This document shows positions 23,380 through 31,925 of a stretch of DNA of 32,342 nt, in pieces. The notes under the pieces were generated by a model. The model was not told the origin of the DNA. It saw only the letters and a program-made list of their open reading frames with translations, and searched no databases. Position numbers and translations under genes: made by a program. How positions within the stretch are numbered: position 1 is the first letter of the stretch; every line of letters starts with the position of its first letter. The DNA is from BTRG01 sp036986275 (GTDB lineage: Bacteria > Pseudomonadota > Gammaproteobacteria > Acidiferrobacterales > SZUA-150), in NCBI GenBank assembly GCA_036986275.1, contig BTRG01000023.1, positions 1 to 32,342 on the forward strand, read 5' to 3'.

Positions 23380-24355
23380 CATATTCAAGCTCCCAAGCTA
23401 TCCCTGGCACGACGAAGTCTGGCGCAGCCTGTGGATGCGTGGCAATCAGCTGCCTCATGCCATGCTGATATCGGGTATGAATGGACTGGGCAAGAACGAC
23501 TTCGCGCAACGACTGGCCATCACCTTGCTGTGCAGCTCGCCATCAGCCAGTGGTGCATGTGGTCAATGCAAAAACTGTAAGTTGTTGGCGGCGGGCAACC
23601 ATCCCGACCTGACGGTGATAACACCGGATGAAGATAAGTCCACCATTGTTGTGGACCAGGTCAGGGAATTATCGAACTTCCTGGCGCTGAAGCCCCATAT
23701 CGCCAGCCATAAGTTGATTGTCATAACTCCGGCCGAGGCAATGAATATCAATGCCGCCAACAGCCTGCTAAAAATGCTGGAAGAGCCACCCCTGGGCAAT
23801 ATTATCCTGCTCGTCAGCAGCCACCCCCACCGACTTCCGATTACTGTGCGTAGCCGTTGCAGCACGGTAGGCTTTCGGACTCCGGAACAGACGGTTGCAG
23901 TCGCCTGGCTGCAGACCCAGGAAGACAGGGGAGACTGGACTCTTATACTGGCGCTGGCGGGTGGTGCACCGCTCACGGCCCTGTCCCTGGCCCGGGAAGG
24001 GTTTTTACAGGACCGGCAACAACTGATGACGGATATCGAGACGCTCAGTACGACCAAAGGTGACCCCAGTACCTGTGCGGACAGGTGGAAAAAACTGGGA
24101 TCAGAACGCTGCCTACTATGGCTGCAGGGGTTGCTGGCGGACCTGATTCGCCTCGCTTCGGGTATCCGCGACCCGAATCTGACCAATGCGGATCTTTCCG
24201 GGCAGTTGCATGACCTGAATAAACGATTAAACTTGAAGAGGTTATACGACTACGCTGATGTTTTATCTGAAGCGCGTCGTTTGTTGACCACGACTGTGGA
24301 CCAACAATTGCTACTGGAAGACTTGTTAATACGCTGGAACCGACTATACCGATAA
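23372..24355 (+). CDS. holB: DNA polymerase III subunit delta prime (HolB)
   Basis: Encodes 327 aa from ATG 23372 inside the end of tmk; an alternative start at 23357 adds five residues. N-terminal P-W-H-D-E-V-W is typical. The Walker-A-like loop is G-M-N-G-L-G-K-N-D with Asn in place of Ser/Thr, in keeping with delta-prime subunits that do not hydrolyse ATP. Zinc-binding cysteines occur in C-G-Q-C-K-N-C, plus one upstream. The SRC motif is R-S-R-C-S. It is the stator of the clamp loader. The tmk-holB-pilZ-tatD order is as in Pseudomonas. Confidence 0.94.
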   Translation: MADIFKLPSYPWHDEVWRSLWMRGNQLPHAMLISGMNGLGKNDFAQRLAITLLCSSPSASGACGQCKNCKLLAAGNHPDLTVITPDEDKSTIVVDQVRELSNFLALKPHIASHKLIVITPAEAMNINAANSLLKMLEEPPLGNIILLVSSHPHRLPITVRSRCSTVGFRTPEQTVAVAWLQTQEDRGDWTLILALAGGAPLTALSLAREGFLQDRQQLMTDIETLSTTKGDPSTCADRWKKLGSERCLLWLQGLLADLIRLASGIRDPNLTNADLSGQLHDLNKRLNLKRLYDYADVLSEARRLLTTTVDQQLLLEDLLIRWNRLYR

Positions 24356-24358
24356 TAT

Positions 24359-24736
24359 ATGGCTACACCTCCTGCTAGAAAACCTCGCCCTGTTGCTTCC
24401 GTACGGCCCGGAGTACTGTCCCTGACCATCAAGGACAAGAATGCGCTGTATGCAGCCTACATGCCCTTTATCAAGGGTGGCGGCATTTTTGTACCCAGCA
24501 ACAAACCCTACAAGGTCGGTGATGAAGTCTTTATGCTGCTGACCCTGATGAACAGCAAGGAGAAAGTACCGGTTGCCGGTCACGTCGTCTGGTCCACACC
24601 TGCCGGTGCCCAGGGCGGACGCACAGCGGGTATAGGCATACAATTTAGCGAAAAAGATTCCGGTGCGGCGCGCAATAAGATAGAAGGCCTGTTGGCTACA
24701 GCACTGAAGTCGGAGAAACCGACGCACACTATGTAG
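24359..24736 (+). CDS. pilZ: PilZ domain protein, type IV pilus assembly
   Basis: Encodes 125 aa, 3 bases after holB. One PilZ domain (about 15-115). The c-di-GMP-binding R-x-x-x-R and D/N-x-S-x-x-G motifs are not present (the second position reads I-K-G-G-G-I-F), so this belongs to the non-binding founding PilZ group. That group works with PilB and FimX in type IV pilus biogenesis. Position between holB and tatD matches Pseudomonas pilZ. Implies, without proving, that the organism makes type IV pili. Confidence 0.92.
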   Translation: MATPPARKPRPVASVRPGVLSLTIKDKNALYAAYMPFIKGGGIFVPSNKPYKVGDEVFMLLTLMNSKEKVPVAGHVVWSTPAGAQGGRTAGIGIQFSEKDSGAARNKIEGLLATALKSEKPTHTM

Positions 24737-24738
24737 TT

Positions 24739-25521
24739 GTGTCTTTACTAGTCGATTCCCACTGTCATATCAATTTTGATCCTCTGGGCGATAGCGTCGT
24801 GGAGGTGTTACGCCGCGCCAGGGAAAACGGTGTCGGCCACATGCTATGCGTATCCGTGGACCTGGAAAACTACCCACAAGTACTGGCCCTGGCCGAGCAA
24901 CACGCAAATGTCTTTGCCTCGGTAGGGGTGCACCCCAATCACCGGGACTGCCACGACCCCAAGGCAGAGGAGTTGATTGAGCTGGCGACAAATAATCATA
25001 TCGTGGCCATAGGCGAAACCGGGCTGGATTATTTTCGTTCGGAAGGTGAACTGGACTGGCAACAGCAGCGCTTTCGCCAACATATTGCGGCCAGCCGGGA
25101 ATCGGGCAAGCCCCTGATCATCCATATGCGAGAAGCCGCCAAAGATACCCTGGAAATCATGAAGACCGAACAGGCCCGTGATACCGGGGGCGTCATGCAT
25201 TGTTTTGCCGATGACTGGGAGACAGCACATGCTGCCCTGGACATGGGTTTTTATATTTCCTTCTCAGGTATCGTCACCTTCAAGAGCGCGCAGAGTCTGC
25301 GTGAAGTGGCATTAAAAGTACCGGCAGATCGTTTATTGGTAGAAACAGATTCTCCCTATCTGGCACCGGTACCGCATCGTGGCAAATCCAACGAGCCTGC
25401 CTGGGTCAAGCATGTGGCCGAATGCCTGGCACAGTTGCGGCAAACCAGTTTCGAACAGTTTGCCGAGATAACAACTGAAAATTTCTTCAGACTCTTTAGC
25501 CATGCTGCACCGCAAAACTAA
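24739..25521 (+). CDS. tatD: TatD/YcfH family metal-dependent hydrolase (DNase)
   Basis: Encodes 260 aa from a GTG start 2 bases after pilZ. Metal-site motifs are D-S-H-C-H-I-N-F at the N-terminus, G-E-T-G-L-D-Y at about 93-99, H-M-R-E-A near 128, H-C-F near 153 and E-T-D-S-P-Y-L near 202-208. It is a TIM-barrel metalloenzyme with nuclease or deacylase activity, of the YcfH subgroup by position. It ends the long lipid-folate-replication operon. Its TAA overlaps the stop of the opposing aminotransferase by 4 bp, with no room for a terminator between. Confidence 0.92.
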   Translation: MSLLVDSHCHINFDPLGDSVVEVLRRARENGVGHMLCVSVDLENYPQVLALAEQHANVFASVGVHPNHRDCHDPKAEELIELATNNHIVAIGETGLDYFRSEGELDWQQQRFRQHIAASRESGKPLIIHMREAAKDTLEIMKTEQARDTGGVMHCFADDWETAHAALDMGFYISFSGIVTFKSAQSLREVALKVPADRLLVETDSPYLAPVPHRGKSNEPAWVKHVAECLAQLRQTSFEQFAEITTENFFRLFSHAAPQN

Positions 25522-26678
25522 AGGCCCTCAATAATATCCAGTGCACGATCCAGCGTTTGGGTTCGCGTATAACAATGTGGCGACAACCGTATACCACCTG
25601 CACGTTGGGCACATACCACATTCTTCTTCTTCAAGGTTTCAAACACATGATCGGCATCAAGCCGTGCGTGTCTGAAAGTCACAATCCCCGCACGACGTTG
25701 TGGGTCAGGATTGGTAATCAGTTCCAATGCCTCATGGCGCACAATCCTGTCTATCAAATAATCGGTACGTTCCTGTATTCTTGCTTGTATAGTATTGATT
25801 CCGATCTCATGGATCAGATCCAGGCTGGCATCCAGGGCCATGATGCCCAACATATTCGGACTGCCACATTCAAAACGCATGGCCGACTCGGCAGGCCGCC
25901 AGTCTGTTTGATCAAAATCGGATGGGTTGTTTATCATGTGCCAACCGTATTCATGCAGGGTCAGCCGTTGGCGCCATCGACTGCTGCAATAAAACAGGGA
26001 CAGACCCTCAGGACCTAACAACCATTTATGCCCATCCGCCATTAGAAAGTCGATATGCATGGCCTCTACATCATGCGGCAATATCCCCAGTCCCTGGATA
26101 GCATCGACGCAAAAAGCAATACTTTTTCTTCTGCAAAATTCACCCAGGCGTTGCAAATCCATACGCAGACCACTGGCATATTGCACCGTACTGACAGCCA
26201 ATAGACGGGTATTCACATCGACCGCGTCCTGCAGGCTGGCTTCCGGGTCCGTACCCAGCGCAATCTTGCGTGTCTCAACTCCGTATCGTTGCAAGGATTC
26301 CCAGACTATGCGGTTGGAGGGAAACTCCTGCTCACAAAAGACAACATTGTCCCCCTTATTCCAGGGAAAGCCGTGTGCCACCACGGAGAGGGCCTCAGAT
26401 GTACTTTTTAGCAAGGCCACATCGTCTGTTGCAGGGGCATGTATCAAGTCGGCCAGTCCTTGCCGTAAACGGGACTCCACCTCTACCCAGCGCGGGTAAT
26501 GCTGTGCGCCGGTATGGCAGCATTCCTGAGCAAAGGCCGTCACGGCACGTTCGGTTCTTCGGGGCCAAGGCGCCACGGCGGCATGATTAAGGTAAATCAC
26601 CGCCGGGTCGTGTGACGCCTCGATAGGGAACTCATGCTCCAGAAGGGAATCGACTTTGCTGTTTGCGTCAGAGGTCAT
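25518..26678 (-). CDS. Class-V aminotransferase, cysteine desulfurase-like PLP enzyme
   Basis: Encodes 386 aa from ATG 26678; an in-frame ATG at 26753 would add 25 residues and leave only 28 bp to divergent pgi. PLP-enzyme features: Y-L-N-H-A-A-V-A-P near residue 30, S-T-S-E-A-L near 94, D-A-I-Q-G-L-G around residue 200, and the PLP lysine in D-G-H-K-W-L-L-G-P-E-G. A C-terminal G-I-R-L-S-P-H-C-Y matches the family pattern (kynureninase/IscS-like). It has no obvious mobile-loop cysteine like that of IscS, so desulfurase activity is unproven; isopenicillin-N epimerase-like aminotransferases are the nearest general type. Tail-to-tail with tatD, head-to-head with pgi. Substrate unknown. Confidence 0.85.
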   Translation of the reverse strand: MTSDANSKVDSLLEHEFPIEASHDPAVIYLNHAAVAPWPRRTERAVTAFAQECCHTGAQHYPRWVEVESRLRQGLADLIHAPATDDVALLKSTSEALSVVAHGFPWNKGDNVVFCEQEFPSNRIVWESLQRYGVETRKIALGTDPEASLQDAVDVNTRLLAVSTVQYASGLRMDLQRLGEFCRRKSIAFCVDAIQGLGILPHDVEAMHIDFLMADGHKWLLGPEGLSLFYCSSRWRQRLTLHEYGWHMINNPSDFDQTDWRPAESAMRFECGSPNMLGIMALDASLDLIHEIGINTIQARIQERTDYLIDRIVRHEALELITNPDPQRRAGIVTFRHARLDADHVFETLKKKNVVCAQRAGGIRLSPHCYTRTQTLDRALDIIEGL

Positions 26679-26781
26679 GCTAACATTGCCATATGAAGTT
26701 GAGCCAAACCATAATACAGCCGGCCCGAGAATACCAAGCGGCAGATGATACATCCGGAAAGGTAAGGGACGCCTCAGTAAG

Positions 26782-28422
26782 ATGACAGCATTGACACAAT
26801 CTCCAGCCTGGCAACAACTGGCTAGGCATCATGCCGCTATGAAAGATCGGCACATGAAAGATCTTTTTGCCTCGGACGCTGACAGATTTAACAAATATTC
26901 ATTACAGGCCGGGGAATTATTTCTTGATTACTCAAAGAATCTTATTACAGACGAAACACTGAAACTGTTACAAGACCTTGCGCAGCAAGAGGAAGTAGGG
27001 AACTGGATTGCGCGCATGTTCTCCGGTGAACATATTAACACTACAGAAGATCGTGCTGTGCTGCATGTTGCCTTGCGCAATCGCGGCAATCGTCCCATGC
27101 GGGTGGATGGACAGGATGTCATGCCCGCGGTCAATAAAGTATTGGCACGGATGCGAAGTTTCTCCGAAGCTGTCCGTACGGGCGAGTGGACGGGCTATAG
27201 CGGCAAGGCCATTACCGATGTTATTAACATCGGTATAGGCGGATCGGACCTCGGCGTGTCCATGGTCTGTGAGGCCTTGCGGCCCTATGCCAAGGCAGGA
27301 CTCAACGTGCATTTTGTTTCCAATGCGGATGCGCATGATATTGCCGAAACCCTGCACAAGCTGGATCCGGAGACAACTTTATTTATTATTGTCTCCAAGA
27401 CCTTCACTACACAGGAAACGCTGACCAATGCAACCAGTGCAAAGGAGTGGCTGCTCGCGGCTACCGATAGCATAGAAGTTGTGAAAAGGCATTTTGTCGC
27501 CGTGTCCACGAATAGAGAAGCTGTTTCCGCATTTGGAATCGATACCAGTAACATGTTCGAGTTCTGGGATTGGGTGGGTGGACGCTTCTCGCTGTGGTCA
27601 GCCGTAGGCCTGATCATCGCTGTCTCCATAGGGATGGATGGATTCGAGAAATTGCTGGCGGGTGCGTATGAGATGGACGAGCATTTTCGCACTGCGGCCT
27701 TGCACGACAACATGCCTGTCATGCTCGGCCTGCTAAGCACCTGGTATATTAATTTCTTTGCTTACGAGACCCAGGCAATACTGCCGTATGACCAAGCCAT
27801 GGCCCGGTTCCCGGTTTTTTGTCAACAGGGCATTATGGAAAGCAATGGCAAGCGTGTGGACAGGAATGGCCGGGTTGTGGATTATGCCACCGGTCCCGTG
27901 GTCATCGGAGAGCCAGGTACCAATGGCCAGCATACGTTTTATCAACTAATACACCAGGGCACCCAAATCATACCGGCCGACTTCATTGCCGCGCTGGAAC
28001 CTCATCACAGGTTGGGACAACATCACGAAATTCTGGCCTCGCATTTCCTGGCGCAGACAGAGGCCTTGATGCGCGGTAAGACGGAACAAGAGGTCAGACA
28101 GGAACTGCAGGCACAAGGGCTGGCACCCGAAGCCATAGAACGATTATTACCGCATAAGGTCTTTCCCGGTAGCCGTCCCAGCAATTCCATCATTTTCGAC
28201 AAGCTCACGCCGCGGGCTCTGGGAAGCCTGATTGCGCTCTATGAGCACAAGATATTTGTGCAGGGCATACTCTGGCGCATTAACTCCTTCGACCAATGGG
28301 GGGTTGAACTGGGCAAACAACTCGCGGGGCGTATATTGCCGGAACTACGCAAAACAGAATCTGTCATGGGCCACGATTGCTCGACTCTTGGCCTGCTAAA
28401 TCGCTTTAAGAAGTTCCAGTAA
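26782..28422 (+). CDS. pgi: Glucose-6-phosphate isomerase
   Basis: Encodes 546 aa, the bacterial long form. Signature motifs: I-G-I-G-G-S-D-L-G near residue 153, V-G-G-R-F-S-L-W-S-A-V-G-L near 270, and G-S-R-P-S-N near 462 followed by L-Y-E-H-K-I-F-V-Q-G. It interconverts glucose-6-phosphate and fructose-6-phosphate in glycolysis and gluconeogenesis. An 8-bp inverted repeat (28424-28431 with 28451-28458) follows the stop and may mark the mRNA end. This is the last clearly housekeeping protein gene before the accessory right edge. Confidence 0.96.
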   Translation: MTALTQSPAWQQLARHHAAMKDRHMKDLFASDADRFNKYSLQAGELFLDYSKNLITDETLKLLQDLAQQEEVGNWIARMFSGEHINTTEDRAVLHVALRNRGNRPMRVDGQDVMPAVNKVLARMRSFSEAVRTGEWTGYSGKAITDVINIGIGGSDLGVSMVCEALRPYAKAGLNVHFVSNADAHDIAETLHKLDPETTLFIIVSKTFTTQETLTNATSAKEWLLAATDSIEVVKRHFVAVSTNREAVSAFGIDTSNMFEFWDWVGGRFSLWSAVGLIIAVSIGMDGFEKLLAGAYEMDEHFRTAALHDNMPVMLGLLSTWYINFFAYETQAILPYDQAMARFPVFCQQGIMESNGKRVDRNGRVVDYATGPVVIGEPGTNGQHTFYQLIHQGTQIIPADFIAALEPHHRLGQHHEILASHFLAQTEALMRGKTEQEVRQELQAQGLAPEAIERLLPHKVFPGSRPSNSIIFDKLTPRALGSLIALYEHKIFVQGILWRINSFDQWGVELGKQLAGRILPELRKTESVMGHDCSTLGLLNRFKKFQ

Positions 28423-28470
28423 CTAGTTGTAATTACAGATAAATAATGGCTACAACTATCATGAATAATC

Positions 28471-29040
28471 ATGAAATGTATACATTGTAAAATAATCGTT
28501 CTCATTATTTTGATGTTGCAAGCCAACTATTTATACGCTGGCAATGCAATACTCAATCGGTTTGCCGCAAAAATGTTTGACCCGGGGCTGGAACACCACA
28601 CTGCAATGGGCAAGGGTCATGAAGATTTGAGAAAGCTTTTTGGTGAGCCCACGATTAGCAAGCGCTGGGAGGAGCCCGATGATCGTGAGCCTGGACTTAT
28701 CGTAGATAAGGAGCTTTGGGAGTATCCGGGAATAAAGGCAACATTATCCAGTCCTCGCTTGCGTTATAAGGATGAGCGCCGCTGGTGGATAGACTCTGTG
28801 GAGGTTATAGACAAGCGCTACTTGCTACAAGGTGAGTTACGCATTGGAGACTCTGAAAAACGGTACCGGGCCGTGTTGGGTAAACCGTATTACCAGAAAA
28901 AGAATGTTCTCGTGTATTCTGTTGATGTAAAGCAAGTATACAAAACCAATGTGGGGTTGTATGCCGACGTAGATATTGAAATACATTTGAACTCACAGGG
29001 CATATCAGAACGTATTATCTGGAGGATTAGCGGTGATTGA
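28471..29040 (+). CDS. Exported protein with two BamE/SmpA-like repeats, function unknown
   Basis: Encodes 189 aa. A Sec-type signal peptide covers about the first 23 residues (basic start, then I-I-V-L-I-I-L-M-L, cleavage plausible after L-Y-A); no lipobox cysteine is placed for lipidation. The mature part has two similar elements: G-H-E-D-L-R-K-L-F-G-E-P with a later L-W-E-Y-P, and I-G-D-S-E-K-R-Y-R-A-V-L-G-K-P with a later V-L-V-Y-S-V. The pattern 'helix-LGxP-strand' is that of the small SmpA/OmlA/BamE-like periplasmic fold. This is inference from pattern. The gene stands alone, 48 bp after pgi. Confidence 0.7.
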   Translation: MKCIHCKIIVLIILMLQANYLYAGNAILNRFAAKMFDPGLEHHTAMGKGHEDLRKLFGEPTISKRWEEPDDREPGLIVDKELWEYPGIKATLSSPRLRYKDERRWWIDSVEVIDKRYLLQGELRIGDSEKRYRAVLGKPYYQKKNVLVYSVDVKQVYKTNVGLYADVDIEIHLNSQGISERIIWRISGD

Positions 29041-29202
29041 TCGACAAGAGCGTCAAATTGAAGATGAAACAGGTCGGTGATGAGCTGGTTCGTTATCATA
29101 TTTGCTACTTTACATAATATACATTATGCGAACTAATATCCCCGTGTATAGGTCTTGTGGATCCCCCATTTAACTTATTGTTTTGTAAGTCTCTTTATCT
29201 GA

Positions 29203-29229
29203 TTGACAAATCTCTTGTGTGTATATACT
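29203..29229 (+). promoter_or_regulatory. Candidate sigma70 promoter for the membrane-ankyrin gene
   Basis: TTGACA at 29203-29208 and TATACT at 29224-29229 are near-consensus hexamers, but the spacer is only 15 bp. The start of transcription would be about 29236, giving a leader of about 80 bases before the ATG at 29315. Confidence 0.45.
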
Positions 29230-29314
29230 TAAAGCTATTAGAAGAACGAACTTATTTGGTCTCGCCAGATTCGATAAGATCTGACGACGATAAGACCTGA
29301 CCATTGGGGAATTC

Positions 29315-29980
29315 ATGGGTACATCATCAGATGTAAGCACTTCATCCAAGCTTGCGGATTTGACCACCATTATCATGGTTGTCTTGATGGCCATAGGTGC
29401 AAACTTGCCATCCAGCATGGTTGTCGCCTTCGACAAGCGTTTTTTACTTGCCGGGTTAATCGCCATTGTAGCCGTTTCGCTGGTGCGTTATTTGAAATTT
29501 ACCCTGGTCCTGGCGGTGGCCATCCTGGCTGTCGGCGCCAATATCCCCCACCAGCTTGCCGATGAACTCGGTATGGATAAAAACATTATGCTCTTTGCCC
29601 TGGTTGCCATGGTGATCGTGTCACTGACGAATCATGTCTTTAAGCTTCCCGCCGGCGGCGCAAAGAAATCTTCCAAAACAGCAAAGAGTAATGCCCATGG
29701 TGCCGGCGCTTTGTTCACGGCCATTGGTAAGGGTCGGCTTTCAACCGTGCGCGCCCTGCTGGATCAAGGCGTGAATCCCAATATTAGTACCAAGGACGGG
29801 GTTACGCCCCTTATTTACGCGGCAGCCAAAGGTTATGGAGATGTTATTCCCTTGCTGGTAGAACGCGGTGCCGATGTTAATGTCAAAGACAAGCAGGGCC
29901 ATAGCGCATTAAGCATTGCCAGATCCAAGGGGTTTACACGCGCCGAAGAAGTGCTTAAGGCCTCCGGAGCCTCCGGGTAA
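29315..29980 (+). CDS. Membrane protein with duplicated two-helix unit and ankyrin repeats
   Basis: Encodes 221 aa. Four hydrophobic segments lie at about 17-34, 43-58, 61-76 and 91-106. They form a duplication: the first pair contains I-G-A-N-L-P and ends V-S-L-V-R-Y-L-K; the second contains V-G-A-N-I-P and ends V-S-L-T-N-H-V-F-K. A Lys/Ser/Ala linker (112-128) leads to ankyrin repeats (about 131-218): G-A-L-F-T-A-I-G-K-G-R, then D-G-V-T-P-L-I-Y-A-A-A-K-G-Y, then Q-G-H-S-A-L-S-I-A-R-S-K-G. Ankyrin repeats bind proteins, here presumably on the cytoplasmic face by the positive linker. No catalytic residues are visible; I do not recognise a named family. Confidence 0.75.
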   Translation: MGTSSDVSTSSKLADLTTIIMVVLMAIGANLPSSMVVAFDKRFLLAGLIAIVAVSLVRYLKFTLVLAVAILAVGANIPHQLADELGMDKNIMLFALVAMVIVSLTNHVFKLPAGGAKKSSKTAKSNAHGAGALFTAIGKGRLSTVRALLDQGVNPNISTKDGVTPLIYAAAKGYGDVIPLLVERGADVNVKDKQGHSALSIARSKGFTRAEEVLKASGASG

Positions 29981-30154
29981 AGCCATTGCGGCCCTTCCTT
30001 TCTTCAGCGATACAATTCCTGTCCTGATTCTTCTTGATCCCCTGATATCCGCGCTGTTTGGTCACGCTATACCTGCCTATTGGGTACTAATTACTTAGCA
30101 TTCTGCTAATATTTGCGTACAGATTGATACGAAGATAGCTGTATCGGGGCCGCT

Positions 30155-30391
30155 ATGAAAAAACTTGTTATTAGAGCTGTGTGGGACGATGAAGCGTCTG
30201 TTTGGGTTGCATCAAGCGATGATGTCCCAGGGCTGGCCACCGAAGCTGATACCTGTGACGAATTGGTATCCAAACTCAAGGTGATGATCCCTGAATTGCT
30301 ACAGGCTAATAGCCCGGATCAAGTCCCTGATGATATTCCATTTGAGTTACTTAGCCAGCTTAACGCAGTGGCGCACAGAGAAGCCTGTTAG
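30155..30391 (+). CDS. HicB-like antitoxin (DUF1902 type)
   Basis: Encodes 78 aa. The layout is strand-strand-helix: K-L-V-I-R-A-V-W-D-D-E-A, V-W-V-A-S-S-D-D-V-P-G-L, and A-D-T-C-D-E-L-V-S-K-L, the DUF1902/HicB half of a HicBA pair (partial RNase-H fold without a DNA-binding domain). It overlaps the next gene by 1 base (TAGTG), so the two are translationally coupled. In this subtype the antitoxin gene comes first. The toxin downstream is shortened, so HicB may now be an orphan. Confidence 0.82.
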   Translation: MKKLVIRAVWDDEASVWVASSDDVPGLATEADTCDELVSKLKVMIPELLQANSPDQVPDDIPFELLSQLNAVAHREAC

Positions 30392-30564
30392 TGGCGGGCT
30401 TCGCAAAGCCGCTTAAAAAACTCCTAAAAGAAAACGGTTGCACCTTTGATAGGCAAGGCAAGGGCGATCATGAAATCTGGTATAGCCCAATATCCAAGAT
30501 TAAATTCACAATCGAATGTGCGAATTGCCTGATATCTCGGTCTAACTCATCGCGCCTGAATTGA
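30391..30564 (+). pseudogene. HicA-like mRNA interferase, C-terminally shortened
   Basis: A GTG start overlapping the hicB stop opens 57 codons. Residues K-K-L-L-K-E-N-G-C-T-F followed by R-Q-G-K-G-D-H-E-I-W-Y-S-P-I are an unmistakable HicA start and toxic hairpin, with the catalytic His at position 27. The expected ending (a strand, then K-S-R-H-T-A-N and a last helix) is replaced by E-C-A-N-C-L-I-S-R-S-N-S-S-R-L-N and a stop. I tried the other two frames and did not find the lost end. It also overlaps the opposing gene by 23 bp. Probably an inactive remnant; a natural short form is the alternative. Confidence 0.65.
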
Positions 30565-31075
30565 CATCCCAACCCAAACTTTTTGCGCGCTCCTTGATTA
30601 ACCCTATCGAATAAACTTCGCCGGTATCATCATCGCAAAATTCTGATTCTAGTAGGTCTTCATCAGTTATTGAATGTTTTTTTATATAATAAAGTGCATT
30701 TAAAATAGCGTCAAGTTCTGGTTTCTTTTTCCCCTTGAATTTATTCTTATCCGCCCTTTCAATATATTCTAGTATAGGTAGTGCCATTCTGAATGCCCTA
30801 AGTTTTCTCTCAAGCTTTTCTCTATCTTGTATACGTACCGCTGCACTAGGGTATTGATTGATCTGTTGAAGCAATTCTAATGCTTTCCTGGCATTGTTGA
30901 TTCTAACGCTTGTAGATTGCCCGTTATTTACAAAGTGCACAGCCCTTTCCATTTTAGCTATCAAAGGTGCTATTTTTTTCATTTCCCTATCTGTTCTATT
31001 TATTTTTCTTATAAAATAGACTATTACAAATATAGCGACGAATACAAGAATAGCTTTTAGTTCAAATGGATCCAT
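30542..31075 (-). CDS. Hypothetical protein with N-terminal membrane segment
   Basis: Encodes 177 aa from ATG 31075, with AGGTGG 5 bases ahead; a GTG at 31084 would add three residues. One hydrophobic helix (about residues 8-22) anchors an otherwise soluble, highly charged, helical domain rich in Lys, Glu, Arg and Ile. The end reads I-G-L-I-K-E-R-A-K-S-L-G-W. I do not recognise the family. Clearly AT-rich compared with the core genes, which suggests acquisition. The C-terminus overlaps the shortened HicA gene on the other strand. Confidence 0.65.
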   Translation of the reverse strand: MDPFELKAILVFVAIFVIVYFIRKINRTDREMKKIAPLIAKMERAVHFVNNGQSTSVRINNARKALELLQQINQYPSAAVRIQDREKLERKLRAFRMALPILEYIERADKNKFKGKKKPELDAILNALYYIKKHSITDEDLLESEFCDDDTGEVYSIGLIKERAKSLGWDVNSGAMS

Positions 31076-31315
31076 TTTAGCCACCTAACTATATAGATAG
31101 TCAACCGCTGACCATCTCAGTGATGGTATACCGCTATGATTCACGAGCCTTCAATATGACACTTTGCTCTAAATGACAACTTCCGTTAATGAAAAATAAG
31201 TGCTAGAGAGTAATTGTTTCTATTATTAGCGGAAATTTCTCTCTGGTACCTATTTATAATTAGAATGAGCATGTGGTCTCCTTACCATAAATAAACAAAG
31301 TAGAAAACTTAAAGA

Positions 31316-31822
31316 CTAAAAATCAGAGCCAGCGGCTTTTGCTGCTTCTTTTGCATCATTCTTTTTTTTATTGGCAATTAGAGTAGATCCAATAGTGGCA
31401 GTACATGTTTTATTAAAAGAATTGCATGTGATAAATACAGTAGATGTAGAGCCTTCCCATAAATATTCATTTATATATTTATTCGGTTTGTAACCTTTAC
31501 CAAAATTGGCTTGAAAAGCGTCAATTAAGGCGCGTCTATTTGCAATACCTTTTGTCGTTATTAGAACACTAGAAAATTTGTCTTTATAGGTAAAATATAC
31601 AAGCCTCTTTAATTTAGCATTGCCAATAGATAATTTGTCATCTTTCCTAATATAGACTTTTTCATACTTCTTAGATGATTTGAGTATCATTTGTGGGTTC
31701 GATGAAATATTCATACCCCACTTAGCACCTCGGAAACCGAGAGGTTCATTCTTGAATGCTAAAGCGCTAGTTGAATAGATTGCGAAAAAAACCATAAATA
31801 TTAATTTCGTTTTTATTTGCAT
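31316..31822 (-). CDS. Hypothetical exported protein
   Basis: Encodes 168 aa from ATG 31822, preceded by GGGAGGA. A signal peptide is clear: basic M-Q-I-K-T-K, a hydrophobic core and S-A-L-A as the cleavage site (about residue 23). The mature part starts F-K-N-E-P-L-G-F-R-G-A-K-W-G, a phrase seen at the start of other small periplasmic proteins in proteobacteria. It contains two cysteines (C-N-S-F-N-K-T-C) that may form a disulfide. The tail is Lys/Ala-rich. I do not recognise a function. Very AT-rich. Confidence 0.7.
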   Translation of the reverse strand: MQIKTKLIFMVFFAIYSTSALAFKNEPLGFRGAKWGMNISSNPQMILKSSKKYEKVYIRKDDKLSIGNAKLKRLVYFTYKDKFSSVLITTKGIANRRALIDAFQANFGKGYKPNKYINEYLWEGSTSTVFITCNSFNKTCTATIGSTLIANKKKNDAKEAAKAAGSDF

Positions 31823-31925
31823 GGCTCCTCCCAATTATAATTTACCTGGCCTTGACCAGACCGCACTCCTTGCGCTTGACAGAAGCCATAGCGCATCCCC
31901 TTTCCTTTTGTGGTTATTGCAGCAT

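Noticed and set aside
23563..24186. Open frame of 207 codons on the minus strand inside holB
   Set aside because: Antisense shadow of holB; composition is Ser/Arg-rich as expected of a reversed coding strand.
29916..30098. Open frame of 60 codons overlapping the end of the ankyrin gene
   Set aside because: Out-of-frame continuation with no ribosome binding site or domain; the 29981-30154 gap looks noncoding.
28840..31250. Attachment repeat matching the tRNA-Leu end (TGGTACC at 31244-31250 and similar)
   Set aside because: The match to the tRNA end is only 7 bases; not enough to call an attachment site.
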